A DNA stretch of 64,000 nt, from assembly GCF_001522545.3 (NCBI RefSeq), contig NC_031771.1:29469614-29533613 (forward strand), written 5' to 3'. This stretch comes from Parus major (taxonomy: Eukaryota > Chordata > Aves > Passeriformes > Paridae). Positions within the stretch are counted from its first letter, which is position 1. Each line of letters starts with the position of its first letter. Position numbers and translations under genes: made by a program. Shown in pieces: positions 13,487 through 25,350 of this stretch. Under the pieces are notes generated by a model. That model searched no databases and was not told where the DNA came from. It saw only the letters and a list, made by a program, of their open reading frames with translations.

Positions 13487-16400
13487 ATTTTGTAGATCTT
13501 GTATAAGAATTATTTAGCCACAAAGGACTCTGGAGAACCTTCCAGAGTTCTCTGAAAACAGAACTTAATTGTTTTATTAGAGGGCTAATATAATATTTCC
13601 TGCAGCAAAGACACAGGACATCAATAGGGTCCTGTGCTGTGCATAGGACCTTTAAATCAGGCCGATTGTGCCTCTTTAGATAAATGCCTTTAGAAACTTA
13701 TTCAATGACAACTCTTACTAGCATTGTGAAAAAGAGCAGCAAGTGAACATCAGTGATTAGTTCCTGATAGCATTCAGAGCTGTAGGTAAATAAGCATCAT
13801 TTTAACCTGCCTACAATTTTGCTACTAGTGATTTTGGATTCCCAATCTGAGTGTGATTTCTGGAAGGCAAGTACTCGTTATCTAAAAGTACCATGCACCT
13901 AACAACATCTTTGATAAAAAAATCACTTTCAGAATTCTCACTCCACTCCTTACTTAGAGGTAATTCTCAACACAAAAATGTAGTTACTTTAATTTAAGGG
14001 CACAAGAATCAACAGGTTAGGTAAAAAGGGTTCTTAGAGTACTAATTCCTGAATTGAAAAGCTTTATGTTCAACAGCACAAAAGGCCTTACTGAGCTGTA
14101 ATTTAACTTTGCTTGTTCACACTGTTATAGGTCTGAATTGACAACATGAAAAGATAAAGATATCAGTCATAAAATAAGTCACTTGAATATGGTCTGTGTT
14201 TCAAATGAAGACTGGATTAAGAATAAGTGCAAATGAAAAGAAAACTCATGAAGCTAAATCTTATCATGTCTACAGAAAATTCTAGTTTCCCAAAAATATC
14301 TACATGGAATCAGAATGTGAATAAAACCTGCCAATATTCACAAATATCCCAAGATGTATCAGCCTAAGGGAAGAACTCTGATCTCTGCAACAATTTGTTC
14401 TCATAGTGCTATGACATCCAGTGTCTTCTAGATAAAAAAGCAATAAAAAAGTCTATCCTGATTGTAAACCCTAAAGTAAAGGATTACTGTGATAAAGTCA
14501 AGCAGTTGTCTCTGTAGAGCATTTTAGATTTTCTGCAATAGAAAAAGCTGAGAGTGAGACATAAGTACAGGAAGAGGATCTGTTAGTGTTTGACATTAAC
14601 TAGCAAAAAGCTCTCAAACTGTTAAACTGGTGATTCTCCTTCCTAGGGCTCTTTCACATTCCTTCAGGCTGCAGGAAGCTGAATAGTCTCTTTGTAACAA
14701 GGAGTACCTGGTAGGTTCTTCTATTTTTTAGAAGAATTTCATGTACATTAAATGGTGAAACCATAATCATAAAAATTCAATAAGCATAAATATAAAAAAT
14801 ATGTTGAACATGATACAATATAATAGTACAAAAACTCTGGGGAAGAAAATATTTCTGTAACTTCCTAGTGACTGGAAAAGAACTGATTCCAGGTACTGTA
14901 ATTAATTCATTGTAAAATAAATGAGTGGATTACAGCCGAGAATATTGAATTCCCAGGGTTGATTTATTCACAATTATTTGTATGCCTGAGCAGGTGTCTT
15001 GATAGCAACATCAGCAGCAAATTTTACAATTCACAGGTGTAACATCCCTTTCAGAACTCTAGCAAAGACAGCTGTGTTTGAACAATTTCAGCCTGCCAAT
15101 AGTTTCTCATAACCCTGCTTTTCCCAAGATGCTGTGTCCCCAGAACTGCTGCAAACTTGTTTCGCTCCTTCACTACAGAGAAATGAAAGATTTTGTGCTT
15201 AGGCAGACTCATAAGGTTATTTGATGCATTGCTGTTTTGCAACTACATATATAGCATAAATCAACAATTCCCTAGTGTGCAGGAGCAAGGTTACTGCTTG
15301 CAGTCTTCAAACTTTCCTCATTTAAAAGCCATGCAAAACTCCAGTGAAAAGTTTGGTGTTTGCCACAAGACTTATAATTCCATTTTAGATATTAATAAAT
15401 GTCCATTCCAAAGGTGGCACAGCTTCATGATCAATGATGGATTTCTCTTCATGTGATATCTGTGAGACTATTATCCTGATTTTACAAGGGAAAACACAGA
15501 AAACTAGAATCCTGAAACCCACTACATAACTGACTTAAATGGCTATTCCTTAAACACAGGAAGGATTAGTCATTTTTAAGAGGATTAGTAGGCGCCTCAA
15601 AACTCCATTACTAAAAACAGAACAGCCTAAATTACTTCGTAATAACGTGTGGGTACAAAACTAAGATATGTTTTTTTCTGTGCTGTTCCTGCATTATTAT
15701 GGCATTTAGTAAGAAGAGAGTCTTATTAAGTCTCAGAACGAAAATCTATCCTTCTATAAATCCTCTAGAAATTATAATATAGTAAAAATTAAGTTTATAT
15801 GGCACCATAAATTCTCCTAAGATACATCAGATATACTGTGATCTGTTTGGTTATTTTAATTAAAATATTATGATTTTAGTGAGATATTTGAACAGTTTAA
15901 AGGAAATCAAATGAAGGAAAAAGTCTTCAGTGTGCCTCTAATTTTGGTAGCAAACTCAGAAAGCTGCAAGAAACACTTATACTCAATCAAACCTATTAAA
16001 AGCCACCAAGACAAACATACCAAAGAGCATTAATTCTAACCTCACTTATATAAAGCAAATTATACAGATTGATTGTTCCACCAATTTTCATGGCTTATCC
16101 AACCAACGCCTGCCTGGTCTACATAAGACAGCTAAAGCCTTTTAGCTGCTGGAAATGTGGTCTAGCTATGCCACTGAGTGAAAGCACACTGCTAGCAGAG
16201 AACAAAAGCAGCTGCTGCACTGAAGGCTGCGCTTTTAAGAATGGCATTTTAGTTCTAATGAATCTCTTCCTGACATCCCAGCATATCAGAAGTGCTATTG
16301 TGATCTCAGTTCTCTGCTCCTCAGTCAGCAGGGGCTAAAACTGACGGCTCACTTAACTTCATAGGGAGAGGGACTACCTCTTACCTCATGAAACTTAAAA

Positions 16401-16655
16401 GTGATCCTTCTGGCTGGATAAGAGAGACAGACCCCAATGGGAGAGGCATCAGTTCTTACTCAGCTGAAAGAAAGGTGGTTCTGATGACAGGATTCAAAGG
16501 AAGAATAATAAAATACAGCAAAGTGGTGGAGCATTTTTACACTGAATGATACTTATGATCCCCCAGTGGATGTCTCCTTTGCTAAACTTCGAATTTTATT
16601 CTTATCTACAACATTATGAGTTTTGTTCTGACAAAAAAAGATTTAGTACCATTAT

Positions 16656-16694
16656 ACTATGATATTTTACTGTGACATTTTACTATGACATATG
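16656..16694. repeat. Three-copy 13-bp tandem repeat
   Basis: Units actatgatatttt, actgtgacatttt and actatgacatatg lie head to tail, differing from each other at a few positions. Too short to be a standard minisatellite annotation but clear by eye. Confidence 0.85.
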
Positions 16695-18114
16695 ATCAGT
16701 AGCTGCAATCAGGCTATAATTACTTCACAAATATATTTGAAAAACCTAAAAAGGCTCTTAGGAAATCGCATACACTCTCCTTTCCTTAGTGGCATTTGTA
16801 AAAACCACGTATTTCAAAAATCTTCTGTATTATAGAAGTGTTTCTGTGCATAAGGAAAGATTGCCTAACTCCCCAGTGGCTAAGAAGTGTTAAATATGCA
16901 TTAGCATCTCTGATGTATCAATTAGTCATATTAAATAGAGGCAAGTCGAAAGAAAAAACCTGCAGATCCATAGAGTTCATAAACAGACCAAGAAAGGCAT
17001 TTGTGATAACTTCTGCAATACCAGTACCTGGCCCTCTTTTACAACTAAGTCATACTTTAGTACTAGAAAGTGATAAAACTTCAGGTACAATGCTAAAAGC
17101 AAAATATTTGTCAATATTTTAGAGCTTGAAGAACTAGGTAAGCTTGAAAAGCCAAACGTTTTCATAAATCCTAAGTAAATTTCTTGTGTATGAGATGTTC
17201 TGCTTAAATATAACAGACTTGAATAAGATAGGGTGGTTTGATTGTTTTACTGTTTGTTTTCTTTTGGAGGGGTTGTGTTTTGAGGGTTTTGGGGAATTTT
17301 TTTCCCCCAGTATGTCCTTATAGCCTTGAATTTCCATTCCTTGTTTCAATAGTAGATCAGAAGTGATAAGATTTTGCAAATAAACATTTTAATCTCTTCT
17401 AATCCATTGATCTAATGAGTTCTTGTGGCATTTCCAGCTAACATTATGGAATAAAGATTTTGGTTACTCAGAAGTTTGTTTTCCTTTATATTATAATCAG
17501 AATTAAAGGGTGTTATTTCTTTATTTCATTACTAAATTCTTTACTCTGATCAAGCCAAACCTAAGTAAGCAGAATTTGACCTTCTAATCAAAGCAAGAAT
17601 AGTAATAGCTGTATTTATATTAATAAAGCAAAGAAATAGTAATATCTAAAAGAATTTGGAAGTAATAAATTATTGTAATACAAAGGTTCTTTAATTAGCT
17701 GAGAGCTCTGTTATTTTTTGAAAAGTGATCAATGTAAACCTAGATCCAAAGAGCTAAGTGTTTGGAAGAATTTATTTATTTTAAACCAAGTTTCTTTAAC
17801 TAATGTATTTCTTTAACATATTTTACATTTCTTTATGACACTTCTCAACTGTTCAGAAATTACACAGATATTTTCCTTTGTGCACTGGGAAAGGCCTTAA
17901 TGTTGGAGCTTCTATTTGCAGAAGAACCACCAGTGCCCTCTGGAATCGTCCCTTTCATAATCCCAAAACCAATGAAGATAATAAATATGTTCACAGAGTG
18001 GGACTGGCTGGTCTACTAACATGTCCTGTGGGACTCAACTAATAGCAATCTTTTTGTCAGAGCTGCCAGCAATAATGTGGATTATTTTGAAAGTTTTGAG
18101 ATACCAATCTTTCA

Positions 18115-18142
18115 CTGTCCTCCAGGGCTGCCTGGAGGACAG
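18115..18142. other. Perfect 12-bp inverted repeat (hairpin)
   Basis: ctgtcctccagg, loop gctg, cctggaggacag. The two arms are exact reverse complements, 8 of 12 pairs are G-C, and the loop is four bases. Outside the perfect stem a weaker set of pairs (t12-g45, t10-a47, c09-g48, t08-a49, numbering by the last two digits of 181xx) extends the structure slightly. No coding or repeat context explains it. Confidence 0.9.
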
Positions 18143-18305
18143 AAGTAGAGTTTCATGAGAAAATAACAAAGTCTTCATCTCACATTAGAACAAATATGAT
18201 AACTTTGAACTACTGAGGAAAAGATATTAAAAAAAGAAAAAGTTATAGCCCAGTTTGAGCACCCATTTGGTGTCCTGAGATTTCAAAACCACATGCTAGC
18301 CAAAA

Positions 18306-18353
18306 GAAAAAAAAAAATTTTATATATATATATATATATAATTTTTTAAAAAA
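18306..18353. repeat. A-run plus (TA)n microsatellite, palindromic
   Basis: An A run from 18306, then a TA repeat at about 18320-18341, then a T/A tail. The whole block is nearly self-complementary, as expected for A-run/TA/T-run sequence. Confidence 0.9.
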
Positions 18354-21214
18354 TCTGACATCTACTGCTACACAAAAATAACTTCCAGTACCACCAACAT
18401 ATCCATTTTTTGACAAGTCTGGATTAGCAACACACAAAAAAATGTTATTACTCCTATTTTTCTTCTTTTCTTTTTAAATCTCCCATTACTTGAAGAGAGA
18501 TTGCCAACTATGCTCACAGACTCTGTTCTAAAACACCAAGCTGTCAATAGTGTGACTGCTGTACTTTTAAAGAGTTTGCCACACCCTTTAAAAGCATTTG
18601 GAAACAGAAAGACTTCCAAGAACAACCTGTTCATATTTCATCACTGCCAGTTTCCACTTTAAATTATGTAAAGCAAGATAAACAATCTGGGAACATCCAG
18701 CAGGTTCACAAAGTTCACGGTATAAGGTTAATGCAAAAACCGCCTAATTCTATTTCACAATATCTCATCTTAAACTTCTTTTCAGAATTAGTAGGAGCAC
18801 TGCATGTCATTAAAGTCAGCAGCCCATATAGATGTCCATCCATCACTACAGACCTCACTGCACATTCTAAACACACTTGAAGTTTCTCATTCTAGCTAAA
18901 TTATTAGTTTTTCCTCTCTAAAAGAAAGACGTGAAATTCATCATGCAATTACCTTAACATGCTGCTGCAACAGAAAGGGTCCTTTTAACTCATCTGTAGT
19001 TGTACACTTTGTTTCTGGTATGACAGCTGATCAGATAAAGAGCAGTCAGACTGAGTCTGGGGCAGGAAATCTTTCAAGGCTTGTGGTACAGCCTGTTCCT
19101 GGAGATTAAGCCAAATTTGTAGAACAAGCTTTGCTCCCTTCCTTCTGAAAGCACCTGAACAATTTCAGCTGGGCAGGCACACCCCCAGGAAACACATCAC
19201 AGGTGTGGATAAGGAGATTTGGAAAGAAGAGCTGGGAATAGGAATCAGAACTAATAAACAGTGGGGAGAGGAAGAGCAAAGCGGAGTTTTAGGATGAAAA
19301 AAAAATTCGTTGTTTTTTTTTCTATAGGTTGATTGATATTTTTTGTTGAACGAAATTCATTGCCACCAATATTTAAATGAATGCTATTTTAGCTTTAATA
19401 AATTTTAAGCTTCAAGTAGAAGATTCAATCACAAAGTTCTGTCTAGTTTGCAGTCCCAGCATGTCCATACATCTTTATTTTCTTTAGAAGTTATTTGGCT
19501 TAACAAGAGAAAAAAACTAAACAGATTAATTTCCAGATCCACATTCTTTGTGTAATAGAAACAATGGACACAAATTTGACTGCTTGTCAGTAACAAGTGA
19601 ACTATTTAGACATACAGATCTGTTAGAAAATGTCTTTAATTGAGAAAAATGTGAATGTATAAAAAAAACCCCTTATCTTTTCAGACTCAAACATTCAATT
19701 AAAATTCATTGGTTTCAGCAGAACAAATGTTTCTTGGTTCTAGATAGTAGCTGAAAACTCAGCAAAGATAAAATAGGCAAGGATTTCCACTTAGCTACAG
19801 ATCACCTTATTCCAAATATTTGCTTTTTCTTAGTTCTGAGTAAAGCTAGGAGCTGTTGTGTCAAGCAGTCCTGGTTGTAATTGCTCATTTACTCCATTGC
19901 ATGTTCAGCTGCTAAAAGGAAAGGACTCCCTCCCTTGGTGGGCAGTTTGCACACCTGAGTGAAGGATAACAATGCCTGGTCTCAAACTGCAAGTGCAAAT
20001 ATGAGGCGGGACTAGAGAGAATTTTGAAGTGCTTTGATAAAATATTTCTTTCCATGTCTTCTCAAAAAAAAAATCAAATCTTGAAAGCTGTCTAAGGGAA
20101 AAAATAATTTTTAGCTGTGCCCTTCTCTAGGAATATTATCAACAAATTTCTCCTAAGGAGCAAAGCATTTGCATTAACCTTACAAGAAAATGCCCTTAAC
20201 AACTGGTACTGCTAATCATAATGATGGGTAGGGGAATCATTATGTAAATGATCATTTATGAAGCATCTCACTGTTTTCCCAACAGGACAATAAAGCATTT
20301 TATAAATAAAATAAGTCAGTAAGACAGAATAAGAATTTTCTTCATTTTTATGCTGTCAGTGACAAAGGTTCTTTTGATATTTTGGTCATACTGAAAAAGA
20401 CTTCGACATGTTTGAAATAATTTCTGAGACACAGAAAGATTTTGTGAAAAAGTAGGTCTGATACTTCCCCTCCCTACTGCACTGTTCAAAGACAGTAAGC
20501 AAAGATTAGCAAATACTTTGCTAAAAAAGCCAAACTTCTTAGTGAAAAGTCAAATTTCATAATGCATACCAAACTATGACTTTGGTAGCATAAAGATCTG
20601 ATATTCTTATTTTTGGTCCCACAAAGTTCATATGTGGTATCATAGTTTAACCTATCCACACTAATGGGAGAAGACAGGTCAGTTTATCTTGTGTTCTAAT
20701 AGTTGTAAGAACTCTTATGGACTCATAGCAAATATTAATCTAATATCATGTACTGATTTAACAGTAGGCTGTAGTCTTTGTTAAGAAATAGGGGAAAGCA
20801 GAGAACTCTTTTCCATCTTCTGATTAGTAAGTAGGGGTTTTCTGACCCTGATCTATAACATTATTTTTAATACCTATTGAAAAACAGGTAAGTTTTGATC
20901 CAGAAGCAGTATATAAACAGATTAATCAGATCAGAAAGGAAAATTGTGGATTTATCACAAAAGGTTTTTTGATTCTGAAATTGTCTGGAATCAGTTTCAT
21001 GAAATTAGGATTAACCATAATTTAAAAATATCAAGAATGTGCTAAGCAAGCCACAGTTTGTGACATTTTTGGATTTTTCTTTAAAGACAGTACTCTAGAA
21101 AATTGCTGGTGGAACAGAAATCTCTCAGACAGTTGGAGAAAGAAAGAAGTTAGGATCATACAGAATAAAATATATGATTGTGAACAAAAAAGAGGTTATA
21201 ACAAGTGTCACTCT

Positions 21215-21215
21215 A

Positions 21216-21247
<32 letters not shown>

Positions 21248-21269
21248 TTATGTATATGTATGTATATAT
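21215..21269. repeat. (TA)n microsatellite with TATG tail
   Basis: About thirteen TA units followed by imperfect tatg/tgta units. Confidence 0.9.
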
Positions 21270-24200
21270 TCCTTTTATCTAAAGGAATAATCTGAGAGAC
21301 AGGTTTGCAGGATGTCATTACAGCTAGCACCTGCAGCATGTTTTACATCTGAATGTCCTGATTAAACCCTTCTCTTTGATACGCCACAAATCCTAAAGGG
21401 TTTCTGAGAACTCAGGCACCTTCTGTTAAACAGATTTCCCACTTGTCCAAATAAAGTTTGAATACTACTGTATTAGTTAGAAGAAAAATCACCTCCAATT
21501 CAATTCAGCAACAATAGATTAAGAGAACCATCCTGGTTCCTAATTTCCTCGTGGTGAAGGAGACTTAAAAGTTCATCTATCAGGCAACTTGTAACGTGTA
21601 ACTGCATTTCTGCAAAAGATCCTGTCTGGTTTCATTGGGAGTTCTTTGTCTGATTGTTTGGGTTTTTTTACTCCAAAAGAGTGAGTTTTAAGTGGTTTTG
21701 ACTATGATACCTGGAACCAAAAAGTTGTGAGGCAGATGACTTCAGCTGGATTGAATTCTGGGGCACTAGCTGCATAATTTTTAGATTAGTGTCAGGGTTT
21801 GCAGAAATTTCTACCTCTATCCAAGAGTGAGGTAAATTTAGAGGATGAAAGTATTTTTTTGTGGGAGAAATACTTTTTTTTGTCAGGAAATAGTTGTCTT
21901 TCTCATGCAAGTTTGTAGTTGCTAATTATTTTCATATGGTAGCAAATTACAAAGAACTGAAAATCCAGAATCTCAATTTCATCTTCAATACCACAAAAAT
22001 ATCTTCAACAGTCCACCTCTCTTTGTATCCCATCCCTACCCTCTGCCCATCTTTCGTTTCAGAGGCAGTGCCAAAAAGTAGGTAGGTATATAGGTAAATA
22101 ATTATTGCATTGAAAATTCCTGAGAACTCCTGCACTGTTCCTAGGTGTCCTGCAGTGCCGAGAATTTTAGGACTGTTCTCCATCAAAGTGGGGAGAAGGA
22201 AGAAGATGGCACAGCATTCATCATTACAGTAATTGCAAATACTAAGGAAAGTTCTTTCAAAGCGCTTCCAGGAGGAAGAGTTCACAGTGTATCACAGACT
22301 GCTTGTTTTGTTAATGGCTTCTCCTTGAAATATGTGACTGAATTGATGCTACTCAGGAGCCTTAAGAACCCAACAGCAGACATTTTCAAGCATCTAGGAG
22401 ATGTTAAGAAGACACTAAGAAAGTTTTGAGAAGATGTCTTAGTATTCTCAAGAGGTACACATACTGTCTTTTTGACTTGGGTGCGACAAAAGGGATAGAA
22501 CTATGTTTCATACCTGAAATTCTTTGTTTGTTCTTGAAAAGAATTATTCCCCTGAACTTCTGTCCTTATGAAAACTGCATAGACTTTCATTTCCTAAAAG
22601 ATTGTTTTAACTTATATATTTATTTTTTTTCAAATGCTGGGACAATTAAAGAAAAGGACTCAAAATAATAGAACCCATTTGTATACATCTGTGTAAACTA
22701 TAAAAAACATTTAGACAAAATTTTTCAAAAAAAAGGTTTTTTTACATCACTATCCTTTAAAACCCCAAAAAGTATAGTTGGGGAAGATAAAATTCAGGCA
22801 GATCAGTACTTGATTCTTAGTGCTTCCACTTATGTCTCTAACTAATAGAAGATGCAAATGATGAGAAATATGAGAAATTAGGTCAAAGGAGGTATAATTT
22901 ACTCACTACAAGACACTACACTCACTAAATCACTACAGACCTCATAGAAAAACCTAGTTTTTATTTTAGGGGTTTCATAAACCAAAATTAATAAGTGCTT
23001 TTACAGTCCAAAATGTTCTTCCAGTGTTTTCTCCTTTAGTATTGATGTGTCATATAATCAATTTTAACTATTCAATAGGAGGAAGTTGCTATAGGCAGGT
23101 CTTGCTGACTAATTGTGTTTTCAGGAAAAGATGAAATGTTAAAGAATTAGATGAAAGATGAAATAGATCTTTTCAGGTCCGAGGAGAGTTGATAATGCCT
23201 GTTATGGGTATGTTATACTCCAAGAACTGTTATGGCCAAAAAAAAAAACCATAAAAGTTCATATACATAGCCAAGGATTTATTTTTAACCTAACAATAAT
23301 CTTAACGGTCTAAAGAAAATAGAACCAACTCATTGGTCTTGTTGTAGTAATATTAAGTTATAGTCCCTATTCATGGACTGAAAAGCCTTACTATTGATGT
23401 CACTAAGATTGTTATTCAACACTTAACTAACTTTTTCTTTGGTGTTGTGTCCCATCTGCTGTGTCTCAGTGTCCATTTTAGTTATCTTTACCAAGCATGG
23501 AAGTGGTCAAGCATCAGCATCCTGAGTTGTTTCCAAGTAGGGCTTCAGTTTGGATGTGTCTACAGGATCCTTTCTGCCTCACTGCTGGCACTCAGCTGGG
23601 ATTAGCTTTACACACCTTCTTAGAAATCAGACCAACACAGAATTATAAAAAGGTGTTAAAATAGCTCAGGCTGAGGCAAGTCCAGACAAGTCCTGAGAGC
23701 TGCACAGTCAGGTCAACACAAAATCTGTAGCCTTGTACTATTCATGAAAATGGTCATATTTACCTTCCTACTGGCAGGGAAAATATGGCAATAATGGTCA
23801 GGTAAAACTCACTGAAAGAGCAAATTGCTTCAGTAGATTATGCAATGACAGAATTCAACTCTTCAGTCATTACAGCTTGAAAAGAGAAAAACAATTTAAC
23901 AAGGCCTAGGATGTAGCAAAAAATGGAAGGATCTGGATAGGAGATTAGAATTGTTAGGTCAGAAAGTTAGGTAAAAAAATGTATTATGGCAGTTAAAGCA
24001 CTCTGTAGGTGGGGAAAAACAAAAAATGTTATGTTGGCAAAAAACCCTGCAAACCCAAACAAAAGCCTACACAAGCTCACACATTTAAAAATTACCATGA
24101 GCTGAATGTCAAATTTTTGTGCTTTAAAAGTATTGAGGTGAATTTTCTCTGAACATATGGGGGTCTGTGCAAGAAACTTAGGTGTGGAGCTGCAATCACT

Positions 24201-24373
24201 GGGGGTTTCTCACCCACCCACATGGGAAGGATGGATGCTCGGTGTTGTTGTACCTCCTCCCAGCCCCAGTATGGGAACAGCTTCTCCAGGGATACTTCTG
24301 GTTCCTGGAGAGGTACTGTCCTGATAAGTGACAACTTACCACAGCTAAAATGAAGCAGTGTATATGTGGGGAG

Positions 24374-24404
24374 AAAAAAAAAAGAAAAAGAAAAGAAAAG
24401 AAAA
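24374..24404. repeat. (AAAAG)n low-complexity tract
   Basis: An A run followed by aaaag-type units. Purine-only on the plus strand. Confidence 0.85.
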
Positions 24405-25303
24405 TACTGCATCTTATGATAAATCAGGAATTTCTATGGAGACTGCATTTGAATTTGGAAGCTCAGATATTGTTGAATGCATTTCATGTTTGGTATGTCC
24501 AATGGAAAAGCCAATCGTATTAGAAAATCACATATTTAGGCAGAATTGCATGCGAGTTCATGGTGAACAGACTTAGACTCATTGCATTGTTGCTGACCTC
24601 ATTGCAGCCAATTTCCTCATAAAACCTCACAGAAGAAAAATGGGATTTTATTCTTTAAGACCTAAAAACTCCCAAACACTTTATCGAAGTGCATATTAGT
24701 AAAGTCTAAAAGAATAATACTAGAAACACCAATTAAAATATAGCATACCTGTGGAGACAGGTAACCTACATTTGAGTTTGACTTTTCCATTCCTGAAAAG
24801 TTCAAGTTCTGCCTCTTCGCAAGACTACCTGGCTTTGATAGCAAAGAAGAGATTTTTAACATTTCACTCATGACAACATGATCTGAGTCAAGGAAGCAGT
24901 AATCCTTCACAGAGCTTCCCTGAAAAGCTAAATCCAGCAGAACTCTTGATTAAAGGTTTGAACAAAAACCCATGGATGGCAAAATGACTGGAGTAACAGG
25001 AACAGTTGAATTTTAACAGTGTACAGTTTCCGTGTGGTGCCTAGAAACCCAATAGCAGTGATTCAGAAGTGTGCAAGAAACTAGAAAGACAGAGGAGTAC
25101 TAGTTGAATGTAGGTTAGCCCAAATTCATTGATGAGGAGAGAACTATAGGAAAGGTATACTAGAATATAGTATTTTTTGGTATTCCCAAGAGATATCTGG
25201 AAATGCCAATGCTATTGGACGTGGTATTACTGAAATGTCATGTCAAAAATCTCCATTTATTTCTAATCACTATGTTCAATATGGAAAAGTTCAAAACTGC
25301 CAG

Positions 25304-25350
25304 AATAATTATTTAGGTTGGAAAAGACCTTTAAAATCAAGTGTAAACAG
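25304..25350 (-). mobile_element. Short CR1 3'-end remnant
   Basis: tttaggttggaaaagacctt followed by taaaatcaagtg resembles the complement of the CR1 3' terminus. Only about 45 bp are recognisable. Confidence 0.6.

Larger units (their letters stand above)
13487..25303. other. Intergenic, no gene recognised
   Basis: Long AT-rich stretch without an identifiable gene. Contents noted separately: a 13-bp tandem repeat at 16656-16694, a perfect hairpin at 18115-18142, and TA microsatellites near 18320 and 21215. The region 16069-16500 is somewhat GC-richer and unidentified. The frame at 22145-22429 (+, 94 codons) has no recognisable motif. Confidence 0.5.

Noticed and set aside
17260..17310. G-rich stretch with ggggaattttt...cccc palindrome
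   Set aside because: Only three G runs of three or more, and the hairpin stem is six base pairs; weak as a G-quadruplex or structured element.
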